A stretch of DNA of 64,000 bases, taken from the NCBI GenBank assembly GCA_034336665.1, contig JAPFBE010000002.1:82963905-83027904 (forward strand), given 5' to 3'. The translations under genes and the position numbers were made by a program. The stretch's first letter is position 1; each line of letters opens with the position of its first letter. This DNA comes from Luscinia megarhynchos. Its lineage: Eukaryota > Chordata > Aves > Passeriformes > Turdidae. This document shows positions 26,356 through 38,165 of the stretch, in pieces. The notes under the pieces were generated by a model. The model did not search any database, had not been told where the DNA came from, and saw only the letters and a list, made by a program, of their open reading frames with translations.

Positions 26356-27357
26356 CTCTTGGTTCATATCTCAAGAAAATAAATTTTTCTATTTATTAAG
26401 CACCCTTTTCTCCCTTCTTCCATTTTATTAGTCTTGGATTTTGTAGTCCTGAAATTAGGGCACCCTCTTAGAAAGATGGGGAGCTGAGTTTATATCTGTT
26501 CTTTCAGAATTTATTGTATTTAGAATGAATTTATTCGTTTTTCAAAAATATGCTCAATTCTGGAGGAGCACACAGAAATCCACATCTCTCTGTCCTTAGG
26601 TGATGACCATAGCAAAGGTGCTATGTACACCATGAGTTGTTGGTTAGCAAGGTTTTATTATTAATGCAAAGGGTGGATAGAGACTTTCCCTCTCTCTTTT
26701 AAGTATTTTTTGGGGCAAAATAAATGGATTTGAGTCTCCTAAGGGTTAAACAGCATGGGAGCCGTGTGTCCTGGTTCCTAGATCAGAAGTTTTACGAAAT
26801 TATGGTCACTATCACTAGTTTCATTGTGAAAGTAGGTGTGCCAGCTGTGCACTGTGCTGTACTCCACACTATGCAGGTTTGTTTGGTTTGCTCTGAGGGT
26901 AGAGAATGTCTTACTTTATCTCTTTGCATTTTGATAGATTTAGAGGGATATTAACCTACCACCTGAGAATGCAACTGCATTTGAGTTTAGACACCTATGG
27001 AATCAGAATAAAGAGACTTCCAGATACAGGTAATGATAAGCAGCTGCTGAAGTAAGATTTTCTATATCCTTTCCTTCAGCATTGCTACCTTTATTTGACT
27101 GAACCTCAATTAAGAATTAAATTATTAAGTCTCGACCCTGTCTTTAGTCCTGATTTGTATTTAAAATACGTTTTACAGATCAGAAAGAGAAAGCATGAAT
27201 AACTGACATGAGTTACAAATAAGAGCAAAGCTGTGCTTTTTATTTAGATTACTATGCAAAACATTTTCCTTTCACTGATAATGTTTTTTAAATGTAATTA
27301 GACTTTTTCATCCAGGACAGCCCTCCTTCAGGAAGACATTAATTATTACTGTATCAA

Positions 27358-27385
27358 TTATTAATTAATATTTATTAATTAATAA
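27358..27385. other. 28-bp AT palindrome
   Basis: TTATTAATTAATA (27358-27370) and its perfect reverse complement (27373-27385) are separated by TT. It lies about 20 bp outside the 3' end of a CR1 copy. It contains repeated TAATTAAT, a homeodomain-type core, and could form a cruciform. Confidence 0.8.
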
Positions 27386-27407
27386 CTGTAAATAATACTA
27401 TTTAGAA

Positions 27408-28800
27408 TCATTCAGTAATTTATATTGGAAGGTACCTCCTGAGCTCATCTAGTCTAACCCTAGCTCAAAGCTGGGCTGACTTATATCAGGCTGCTCAGTG
27501 CCTTACTTGGTCAGGGTTTGAAGATCATAAAGACTGGAGAACCTGAAGATTTGCTCAGCAGTACTGAAGGTTTGATTTCCTTGCTTAGTTGTTCTAATAT
27601 TTGCCTACCATATGTTGTGGAAATGGTTACAATTTTTTCTTGTTGCAATGCATTTTTGTTTCATCTTGCCTTGTCCCTGATATCTCAGTAGGAGAGTGGC
27701 TTTGTGTTGTTTTTGCCCTCCAATGCTGTGTTTGCCTACAGCAGTTACAGCCCTGTAGCCTCCCTGTCCTAGCACTGATCTTCCCAGGTCTTTCAGCACC
27801 TCTTGCTGCAGTCCCCTAGCAGTCAGTCCTGTGGTGCTCTACCAGACTTGGCCCAGCATGTTTGTGTATATCCTGCTCAAGAGACTCCTCCAGAGCCCTG
27901 GAGGCAGCAGGCTTCACTGCTGCAGGAGCACACTGCAGGAGGATACAGTCCAAATAGTCTTCTCACAGATTCTCTTTAGCAAAGCTCCTTTCCAGCTGGG
28001 CAGTGCCCAGCCTGTGCCAGGTACAGGACTCAGCATTTGCCTCGGGTGAACTTCATTTGGTCTCTGTCAGCCCATTTCTCCAGGTTTTTATGGTCCCTTA
28101 GCAGCAGCTGTGCCCTCCAGTGACTCTCAGCTGCTCTCACCAATTTGATATTATTTGCAAACCTGAAGGGCATTCATTCCTGATGTCCAGACCATTAATA
28201 ATTGTGTTAGAAAGCATTGGCCCTACATAGCCCCTTGCCAGTAACTGGACTTCATACTGCTGTTCACATTACTTTGATTCAGTGGTTCAACCAGCTTGGT
28301 AATCTACCCATAAATTAATATTTCAGCAATATGTTTATGTGAATACTCTGAACCTTTTTAAAATCCAGGGATACCCACTGCTGTCCCCTCTCACCTGCTG
28401 AGGCAGTTGTCTCATCGTGGGAGTCAGTGAGGTTGGTCAGGTATGAGCTGCCTTAAGTAAATTCTTGCCAGGTGTTCCAAACCACCTTCTGACATTGTGT
28501 GTGCTTGGTCTTGGCAGTGAGGAGAATTCTCTTCATACTATTCCCAGGCATGTAGTTTGGGTTAAAAACCCCTTAGTACCCTCCTCCTTATCTTAATGCT
28601 TGGTCTAACATTTGCTTGTTTCTAGTCATGGGGGAACTTCCTTCTTCACAGGATTTCAAAGCTGTGGAGAATGGAATCTTAGCTGACATTGGTCAGATGC
28701 CTCCCCATCCTTGGATGTAACCCCTCTGGTCCCATGGACATGTGTGTGTATGTCCAGCTTGCTTAAATGCTCCCTTTCACTCCTGCAGATAAAGCTGTAG
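27408..28800 (-). mobile_element. old CR1 LINE copy, ORF2 decayed
   Basis: The 3' end is at 27408 (ATTGGAAGGTACCTCCTGAG, then CTCATCTAGTCTAACCC). Moving right, it runs through the C-terminal part of ORF2. Near 28030 GGTGAACTTCATTTGGTCTC is the antisense of the CR1 segment that codes for the end of the reverse-transcriptase domain. At 28705-28745 the minus strand reads MSMGPEGLHPRMG, matching the conserved MGPDGMHPR motif just upstream of the reverse-transcriptase core. The stretch between is shorter than in a full element, so there are internal deletions. Stops and frameshifts are frequent, so it is inactive. Confidence 0.85.
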
Positions 28801-31214
28801 GCTCTTACTGCTGAGCTTGGGAACTGAGGAGGCCTGATGACATACCCTAGAATTAATCCTGAACTAAAGAAGGCATTAGGGCCTCAGCTTTTTCAAATGT
28901 TCATAGTTGCTATTGTCTGTGACTATCAAGACTGCATTTTGTGTTTTGTTTTGTATTTTTTTTTAATTTTAATTTTGCTGGCTATGTTCCCACTGAAGTA
29001 TATTTTGCTGCCCTTCAAATCTCTCCTTATTTTTAACTTTAGGTAAGAACAGCATTACAAGAAATGCATAGATAGTCCTTTTAATTTTATCTTATCTAAA
29101 TATAGTAATCTCTAAGTTAGTTTAAGGTAGTCTTTAGTCAATGAAGTGAGATAAGCACCTTTACTCCTTCCATTTTAAGATAGTTATCTACAAGAAGGGA
29201 TAATTTTACCTCTTGGGACATGTCTCAGTTTACAGTGGACAGAACCAGGATGTATAGCTTATACTTGACATCAAATTTTTAGATGGTTTAAGTCAAAATT
29301 AAACTGTTAAGTGCAATTTGAACAGCTAATTCCTCAATTCTGCTCATAATTCAAGTAAAATACATGCTCACATTCTATACTGAACTGGCTTGCTTCATCA
29401 GTAGTATCAGAGGGTAGGATTTCTGTAGGTTTTCTATTTGATATTTCTTGATAATTTTTATGTTGTTTTTTTGTTTAATTTACAGAATTGTGAAATAAGA
29501 TTAGTTAAGTACAAGAAAATATCATGGGGCTAAATTCTACTCTTCAGACTTCAAGACTGGCTAATGTATTTAAATGTATATTTAATATTTTTGTTTTGTA
29601 TAAAATATGTTTGAATACACATTGAAAGGCCAACTCTAATATCAGGAAACACTGTCAACAAAATCATGCTTGTTCTGAGAGTAGAGAGAAACACTGCCAA
29701 AATGTTTATGAACAGTTTCTAGGAAGGTTATTTTTTGAGAATTTACAAAGCAGGAAGACAACAAAATGTCATAGGATTGCTTTCAGTGCAGAAAAAAAAG
29801 ATAAGAATATCTGTAGGGTTAAGGTGTCTTAAACCTTACCTCCTACTTTTGTACAGAGCTGCTTCATGACCAAGTCACACAGGGGAACAACTACTCTAAA
29901 TTTGAATAGCAGAGTTCTTTCTACCTAACTTAAAGTGTCTGCAGCTTGATTTCTTTTTTGCTCTGCACACACTGAGCAATGTAATTACAGTTACAGTCTT
30001 TGAGGATGATAGGTCATCAAACCTCTGGAAATCACGTTCATATCATAGTATATCTAAAGGAAAATAAACCAGTAGATATATTTTTCTTATTTTTTCTGAT
30101 TTACGTCTCTTTTTGTGAATGCATGACTCTCTAGGGACTTTGAGGCAATGTAATTAAAGTTTTTAATGATACTATTGTTTATTAGAAAAAGAGTCATGCA
30201 CTGTGAGCCTCACTAGAAGTAGAGTCATCAAGGAACATGGGACATGGATATTTCTACAGCTTTTATATCTTGGGATGCCCCATTCAGTTAAAATAACCAG
30301 GGAACAGATCCTGAGATGAAAACAATGAATTGGTTTGATGCTGAACCTTTGATGATATTGTCTCCATAGGGCTTAAAAATGTGAAGTAGAACATATTTCC
30401 AAAAGCCGTGACAAGTGGCTGAGGCTGAGGCCCTAGGGAATGACATCCAGTGAATTGTTTCTATCATGACATTAATTTAATGTACGATGCAGTCAGTCCA
30501 CTTTTCTATATATTGGATGCTATGTGATTATATTAGTCTCATTTTCTCTTGGAGCTTCTTTTATTAAGTTGTATAAATCATGTGAGCACGGTAGCCATGA
30601 GTCCCTTATAAATTCTGCTTGTTCACAAAATTAGTTACATGTAACCATAGGCTGTATGATCACTTACTATGGGGGTTATTCTAGACTGGAAAAATGTGGT
30701 AGAGGATTTTTTTGCTTTTTTTGTGGTTTGCCTTAAATAGAAAGGCACTTCTTTCATTAGGCTGATGCAAACAGCAAGCTAATGTTTCATGGTCTGTTAA
30801 AAGCTCATGTTTGAGGAAGTCTTAAATGAGGTGCTCTATTCTTCAATCTCTCTGATGCTTTTGCAGAGAAGAATAAGGAAAACTTAAAAGTATTGTGTTA
30901 GTGTTTGATATTTTTCCCATCATCTCCCTTCTCCTAAGGGTATTGTTTCAACTTGTATATTCTGCTTTAATAACAGCTACATGGGCGGCTGTTTGTGTGT
31001 CTTTAAGCAGCCAAACCACTCCTGCTGCACCTAAACTAGTTGAAACTGAGTCTACTAAGTAAAACATGAAGGGAAATGATAGATTAATAAAATGCATAGA
31101 TTAAAAGACAGAAGAAAACATCCAATTTGACAAGCCATAAAGCAAAAGGTATATTTTAGGGCCGAATTCTGTTGCAGTTTGAAGAGCAGCATATGTTTAA
31201 ACCAATATTTTATC
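28801..31214. other. intron 3, no gene seen
   Basis: AT-rich sequence with no recognised coding segment or repeat family. It contains the splice-like site at 29042/29043 described separately. Confidence 0.55.
29005..29048 (+). other. candidate recursive splice site
   Basis: A long pyrimidine-rich tract (CCCTTCAAATCTCTCC, then TTATTTTTAACTTTAG) is joined directly to GTAAGA, with the junction at 29042/29043. An acceptor fused to a donor without an exon is the structure of a recursive (ratchet) splice site, known in very long introns of fly and vertebrate genes. The strand agrees with ZFPM2. The call rests on motif quality only. Confidence 0.35.
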
Positions 31215-32165
31215 CTTTAATAATTCAGTTTGGAAGGGACCTCAGGACATCTTTCATCTGCTCTTTTTCTCAAATTCTGGTTGCTCTGAATCGGACCAGG
31301 AGGACTGGGTATTTATCCTGTTGGATCTTGAAAATCTCAAAGTATGGAGACTCTGTGTGCTGTGGGACAACCTGTTCCAATGCTTAGCTGTTCTGATGAT
31401 AAAATGTGTCTATTCATATCCATTCTGAATCTTTCTTGTTCAAATTCATGTCTAGTGTTTCTTGTCCATGCTTCACTGTTAAGAGCCTGCCTCTACCTTC
31501 GTGATGACCTCCTCTCAATACTGCAAGCTGCTTTCCCCTTGAAGTCTTCTCTTATTTAGCCTGAACAAATTTAGTTCCCTCAGTCTGCTCCAGCCCCCTC
31601 ACCATTTTAAGAGTCTTTTTCTTCACTGTTTCAGTTTGTCAACATCTTACAAAGGAATTCCCAAGACTGGAATATAGTATTCCAGATGTGATCTAACAAA
31701 CAGAGGAGTATAATCTCTTCCCTTGGTTTTGTGGTTGTGCTCCTGTTAATACAACCCAGGAAGCTGTTTACTTTCTTTGGTGCCAGGGCATACAGCTGGC
31801 TCATGTTCAGCTTTCTGTCAACACCCCCAGGTGTTTCCAGCAGAGCTGTTACCCATCTGGGCAGTGCCTGCACTACTGCAAGGGTTCCTTCCTTCTCACA
31901 CCCAGGACATTAAATTTGCCCCTGTCAAGTTCCATGAGGTTCCTGTGAGCTTGTCCATCCCGATTGCCTAGGCAGCTCTGAATGACAGGGCTGCCTTTGC
32001 ATGGATTCTGTCCCAGTTAGACATCATCTGCAAATCTGATGACATTGCATGCCAGCCTTTCCTCCAGGTCATCTATTAAGACATTAAACAACAATGTTCC
32101 TAGCATGCTCCTCTTCTTATCAAACTCCAGGATTAGGATGACCTAGTAACCAGTACCAGCTGAGC
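31215..32165 (-). mobile_element. old CR1 LINE copy with readable ORF2 remnant
   Basis: The 3' end starts near TAATTCAGTTTGGAAGGGAC. The minus strand at 31631-31873 encodes KLNMSQLYALAPKKVN, then SFLGCI, EEIILLCLLD and IFQSWE. These line up with the CR1 ORF2 C-terminal stretch LNMSHQCALAAKKANGILGCI...REVILPLYSAL..YCVQFW. The element continues upstream through a decayed ORF2 to about 32165, where a second CR1 abuts it. It is a degenerate, inactive copy. Confidence 0.92.
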
Positions 32166-32170
32166 CCAAA

Positions 32171-33935
32171 TATCACAGAATGACTAAAGCTCTTGAGGTT
32201 ACCTACTTCAACTCTCCTGCTCAAGAAGGGCTACCTAGAGGTGATTGCTCATCATTATGTCCAGACTGCTTTTGAACATCTCCAAGGAGAGAGACTACAC
32301 AACCTCTCTGGACAATATCTCAGTCACATCACGGGAGGTGTTTCCTGATGTACAAAGGCAAACTGCTGTGCTTGTTTGGGCCCATTGTTTCTACTCCTTT
32401 CACTGGAGACCACTGGAAAGAGCCTGTCTCCATCTTATTTACATCGTTCTTTCAGGTACTGGTATGCATGAATGAGATTTCCCTGAGTTTTCCCTGGGTT
32501 AAAAAGTCTCTCAGCGTGTCCTCATTTGAGAAATGTTGGTCCTCTAATCCTCTTTGTAGCCCTTTGATGGACTATCTTCAGTATGTCCATGTCTGTCGTG
32601 TGGGGAAGCCCTGAGCTGGGTACAGTATTCCTGGTGTAGCCTTACCAGTGATGAGTAGAGAAAATTAACTTTTGAATTTAGATTTTCTATAAATAACCCA
32701 TTGTAATTTTGACAGTTTGATTTGATCCAGCCTATTTAAGACTAAATTTGCCTACTTTCAGTTACCATATCACATTTTTGCTGTAGTATTGGTTGCTTGA
32801 TCAAGAAGTCTACCATGTGTTTATTTTCCTCTTTCACATATGTGAATGTCCAAGTCAAACCATAGCATTCTTTCTGGTATGCTTAGGACACTTAATTGCT
32901 TGGCTGTTTTACCACATGAAATATTTTCTGGTCTTTTAATTATTTTAATGTAATTCAAATAAACCTCCTCAAAGTTTTCAGCTTTATTTCTGGGGACTAG
33001 GAGAAGAGAACTGGCCACAGAATTGCAGTAGACCCATGCCAGGGTGTGTTACCCAGTTAATGCAAGCTTTCTGCTGCAGCACGATGTATCTTTCCATTTC
33101 TGCTCTTCAGTAAACATCACTGCTGTGCTTTTCCACTTTTGGCTACAGTGCTCAACTGGGAAATCCTGTTCAGCTGATAACAGGCCTGAATCCCCAAACA
33201 TTTTTCTGTAGCCACTGCTTCTCAGAAGCGAGTCCCCTGCCCTATGGGTGTGTCCTGCATTGTTTGGTCCCGTGGGCACTTTGTTTTTCTCTATTACCCC
33301 CCACATGCAGTGAGTCCAGATTTGCCAGCTCATTATGCTGTCCTGTACCAGCCTTCATTATTTAGTCCTCTCCAATTGCTTTCTTTTCCTCAGCCTTTAT
33401 CATTAGATGATGTGATTCTTTGTTCTAAGTCATTCATAATTATGTTAAGTACTAAAGAGTCAAGAACCAGTGCTTTCCAGGCTTCACTGGAAATACATCC
33501 ACTCAGTGACTAACAATATTCGTAATTGTCATTTGTCCAGTTTTTACTAAGCTTTATTTTTTTTACTGCTGTTATCTTACCCTTAATTAAAATGCAGTGT
33601 TGTATTAAATCAAATTCCTTAAAGAAGAGTAAATGTAATACTAGTGGCATATGATTTAACAGATAGCTAATAGAAAACACTAAGTTAGTATTTTAAGATG
33701 TTTTCCCTAAGCATATGTTGATTGGCAGTAATTTAATTACTTTTATTTAATTCCTTATTAATTAAGCTCTATATCATCTGTTCAAACTGCTTTGCTATAT
33801 ATCAATATCAGACTGACAGGTCTGTTATCCAGGTCATTTTCTTTTTGATTTTAAAGTATTGGCACAACATGAGCCCTCTTTAGAACAGTTGGAAGAATGA
33901 GTCCTTTAGTGACAAGGAAATGATTTCTCTTTAAA
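32171..33935 (-). mobile_element. long old CR1 LINE copy reaching the RT domain
   Basis: It starts at TATCACAGAATGACTAAAGC, the antisense CR1 3' terminus, directly next to the previous CR1 in the same orientation. CTCCAAGGAGAGAGACTACA, CACAACCTCTCTGGACAAT and GGAGACCACTGGAAAGAGCC match the antisense CR1 3' region. The far end (33780-33860, minus strand) reads VPIL, a stop, then DLDNRPVSLI, matching the CR1 reverse-transcriptase start VPIFKKG..DPGNYRPVSLT. The middle, 32700-33700, is strongly diverged and inferred from continuity. Stops throughout make it inactive. Confidence 0.8.
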
Positions 33936-36900
33936 GTAAATCTTTAAAAAACAGCATATGGGATAAATACAAGAAAACATTGTACAAGAAAGAAAAAAAT
34001 GCAGAGAAATATTATAAATTGGTAGCATTCACAAACATGTTAATGTGCTTTAGAATTTTTAAGGAAATTATTGAACAGATGAATAAAGCAATTAATTTTA
34101 TTAACCTGACCTACAATTCAGCTTGTATTCCAGGAAAGAGGGCAAACAAAATATTTAGGAAGAGAAGTCCAGAAACCAGTAAGGCTGCATAGGCAGTGCC
34201 TCACTGTTTTAGTGAGCAGTTACTAGAAAGTAGCTCTTTTCAAGTCAGAGAAATTCACATGCCCTCATGGTTCACAGTCTATTCTCTAGATGAACATAGT
34301 ATCATAAATTATAAAGCACACATCTCTAGTAGAGAGACCCTAGGTAATATATATTGGATATTTCAATACTGAATTACACGTTAGGAAAGAAGAAATTTGA
34401 TATTTGTATTTAATAAAACATCTGATCTTCATGAAACCATACTCTCTAACTCATTAATTCAAGCTGCCATATATATGAGCCCAAGCACTTGGACTGAATC
34501 TGGCACAAAAGATCATAAACAAAAGGTTTTCCTGCAATAATAAAGTATTGAATTTTAAGGGCACCATCTGGCAGTGATATAAATAGATCTGTTCTTGGTA
34601 GGGATTAATTTATTTGTCTTTACTTAATAACATCATTAAGTATTTGATTAAAGTTATTAAAATAAGTTGGGAAAACTAAATTGGGAAAGAGTTTTTGAAA
34701 CTTTTAAGGAAAAAATGCTTGATTCTTTTGGTTGCCCAAAATGTAATCAGAAGTCAAAATCTTGGTCTTCCATTTCAGTGAGATGGAACCAGTTACATTC
34801 TAGGTTTGACAGGGTATTTCCAGAAGAAATACTGGAAAAAAAATTGAAAAAAAAATTAGAAAAAAAAAGGTGAAAAAGAATTATACTGTTTAAAGACTGT
34901 AGAAGAAAATAGAAGATGTTAAAGTTCTCAGTACATTGAATTTTCAGAAGAAATGTCTTACAGTTGTATTAGGTGCTCATGAACTAATTAGAATTGTATC
35001 TGTGGCAGTGCCACTGATGGATGAATTGGAAAAGGTGATAAGCACACAGAACTCAGTGGTGTTTCCCCTCTTATACTTACCTGTCTTCTGATATTCTGCA
35101 GTCTTCATCTTCCTTCATCAGTAGTTATATCATTACATTTACATTTGATAAACTTGATAAAAGTTGCTTGTATGAATTTCTGTTATTTCTAAAGCATTGG
35201 CCTTCACTTGCCCTGCTGTTAGGTAGAAAAATAACCTTTTATAAAATTTATTTTAAATCTGCTGTTTGAGTGTTGCATTTGATGCTTTCTGGTTCCTTGG
35301 ATGGCAGAATGTTAATTACTACACTTGATGGTCATATTTTTGCATACACCTGTCTTATCATACCTATTTACTTCCTTTGCAACCCTACAGAAGGCTTAAA
35401 GTTCTTAGAAAGAGCTCTGTGAAATAAAAAGATAAACTGTTTTATTTACTTTGAAAGTAAGATAAATCAAAAGGCAACAAAATGAACTCAATATTTTTAA
35501 CTATGGAGCTGAACATTGTTATTTTTTTAAATACAAAATTTTTAATACAAAATTTTAGAAAAAAACACCTGTTTAATTTATGCCTAGAAAGGTCCAGGAC
35601 AGCAGGAATGGTCTGCAGTTAAGCAAATTGGAATGTCTGCCTCTACAATCCAGAGTGATATGAACAGTGATATTTATTATAACTTAAAGTTTGAATGTGG
35701 TGACACCATAACTTGAAAATGTGTGGAAAACAGTCAGGCTGCAAGATTACTTTATCAGATAAACTGAAAAGATTGATCTGTTTATGGGTCCCATGATGGA
35801 CAATACAGCATTTTCCCTGGCAGCTTTTTGGACAGGGCCAAGTATCTCCTGGTATAGTTGTGCAGGGTGGAACTCCTCAGCACTTCCAGCTGCTTCACTC
35901 TTTCCTGGATAATGCCCCTCAGATGTTTTTACATTCCTAGAAAACTGAAGGATGGATGCTGTTGACATGAATTTATACTTAAGAATGAACTTTTCTTCAG
36001 ATCTTCTGTTTTCTAATATATTTGGATTTTGATCAAGTATTTTTAATATGGTTTCATTTAAAATGCTTGTACCTTTTCAGCAATCAAATATTTCCCAAGC
36101 AATCGTTTTTTCCATTTGAATAGTTTTTCAGTAGATATAATTCTCTGACTCTAATTAATAGGATAGCTGTTATTTTTTCTTAGTTACAAGAACTGACAAA
36201 AACTGTCCACCTCATAAGGTAAAGGTCCTTTTCTAGTTATCCTAAGAACAGCTGAGTGAGGAAATACAGTGGTGGCTTCTGTGGCTCCTTTGTGACTCTT
36301 TGAAAGCAAAACCTTCATCGTGTTTGTCCTGCCAGTATTCGCAGGTACTGAGTTGCAAAGTTGGGCTTACAGGAGCTTAAATAAGCCCCAAGCTAAACTA
36401 CAGACTGGAAATTCAGTGTCTCCCAAAGGCACAGGTAAGCTGGGAGAGGCCTTGCTGAGCCTCTTGCTTAGAAATCCTGCACGTTTTGTGTGTCTCCAAT
36501 GTGCTTACCTTACGTAGGATTTTTCTACAAAAACATATTAATTTCAAAGGAAAGCATTGAGGAGTTTCTGCTTGGGGCATAGGGGAGAATGGATGGCTTT
36601 TGGGGGATGAAGCAGGAGGAATGTATTCCTTCTCTCAGGCTTTTCCAGGCTGTCTCACCCACTCAGCTCTCACTCCTTGTCCTGAGAATCCTGTGTTACC
36701 TGGGATTCCTGCAGTACCTCCTTTGGTCCCTTTAGACCCACTTTAGGAGTCATTAAAGGTTGCAGCTGGAGCACACATCCCTTTCCTGTGGGAGTTTTCT
36801 CCTTCCTTTTTCCCATCATCCGTCTAAGCACAATGTGAGGATCCTTGAAAAGCAATTCTAGCAGAAATCTTAATACTTGTGCTGCTTTTTTGTAGAAAGA

Positions 36901-37785
36901 AATAAGTGGGAATCTTTCTTTGCTGTTTTATTTGATTATAGTAAAGGTGCAGCAGTATTTGCTTTGTGTTATCCTCTGCAAGTGTTTATTAATCTAAATA
37001 ATGGAACTTCAGTTATCAGAAAATTCTTGTGCCTGCTTAAAGCACTGAAGAAAGTATGAAGTCAGTAGATGCTAATTTTGGGGGAAAAGTCTGGAAAGAT
37101 TTCTGTCTTACCTTAGCTCAAAAATTGTCAATTTGCTATTAGCTTATTTCCTGGAATAGAAAGTATTTACAGAATTATTATATATCCTATTGAATTGGTA
37201 TGCAAGTCTGAATTCAGTTTTTTTAAAGAAAAGGGATGGTCCTGGCCCTTAAAATCAGGTTTTGCATAAGAGTCAGTGTTAAATACCATTAAAATCTGTC
37301 TTAAGTTGGATGGTAAGGATAAGTAAACAGAGGAAAACTAATGACATACAGTATAGATAAAATAAACACTGGACTTGTTACTCTTGTGCCAGTCATAACA
37401 TGGAATTAACCAGATGAATATGTTAACAAACTGCAGTTAGTACAATTATTCAGGTGACATTCTGGAAAGGTATAGACTCTTATTGCTTGGTTAATGTGGT
37501 GCTTTTCCAGTAGAAGTTTCTTCTAATTTCTGTTCCTTAAAAATGTTTCATCCACTTTCCACATACTAATTCTTGTCATACTGAATATATTTGTATTTTT
37601 CATACTTTTTATTTAAAGGTCTTTGCCATCTTGTTTGTGTTTATGCTTTTGATATGGCTTGTTATTTTTTCCGTATTTCCTTTTTCTGAGGTGGCTTTGC
37701 TTCTGAGTTTGGAAAAATGGCTGCTTGACCAAGTAACTATTTCCTCAAGCTTAAATTGCATCATATCTCTTTTTCTTGCCCACAG

Positions 37786-37846
37786 AAGATCTTGCACTTA
37801 ACTTGGCATTTCCTCACCTCTCGGTCAAAAACTGCATGATTTCGTG
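37786..37846 (+). other. weak exon-like segment
   Basis: A strong acceptor (CTTTTTCTTGCCCACAG) is followed after 61 nt by a weak donor (GTG/GTGAGA). The length is not a multiple of three, so inclusion would shift the ZFPM2 frame. Low support. Confidence 0.1.
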
Positions 37847-37871
37847 GTGAGAAGAGTACATTAAAACACAC

Positions 37872-37895
37872 AATAATAATAATAATAATAATAAA
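37872..37895. repeat. (AAT)n microsatellite
   Basis: Seven or more uninterrupted AAT units. Confidence 0.97.
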
Positions 37896-37919
37896 TGTTA
37901 ATCAAAAAACTGCATGTGT

Positions 37920-38165
37920 CTTTCTGATTGTGCCAGTGTTGTGGTATTCAATTATGCAATTTTCATTGGCATATTAATCATCTTTTCAACAAACAAGCCA
38001 GCGTTAATTAAAGCAAACCATGGATAAAGACATGTTGCCGGATCATCATTCCGTTTATCACAGCGCACAGGCTGGCCGTTAAGTAAATTCTGGACTGTGA
38101 GATGAATTTCAATGTTGGCTTCATCTTTTTTGTTGGAGTTGGAATGCAACTCATCTAACAACAAC
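37920..38165. promoter_or_regulatory. candidate conserved non-coding element
   Basis: Complex sequence with homeodomain cores (GGCATATTAATCATC, GCGTTAATTAAAGC), TTTATC and several retained CpGs (GCCGGATCATCATTCCG, CAGCGCACAGGCTGGCCG), unusual in this AT-rich intron. It also leaves a 72-codon minus-strand frame open, without recognisable protein. The texture resembles vertebrate conserved enhancers, but alignment to other species is needed to say so. Confidence 0.3.

Noticed and set aside
31172..33513. Numerous 60-94-codon frames in the CR1 zone as host genes
   Set aside because: They lie in decayed CR1 sequence, mostly antisense to its ORF2.
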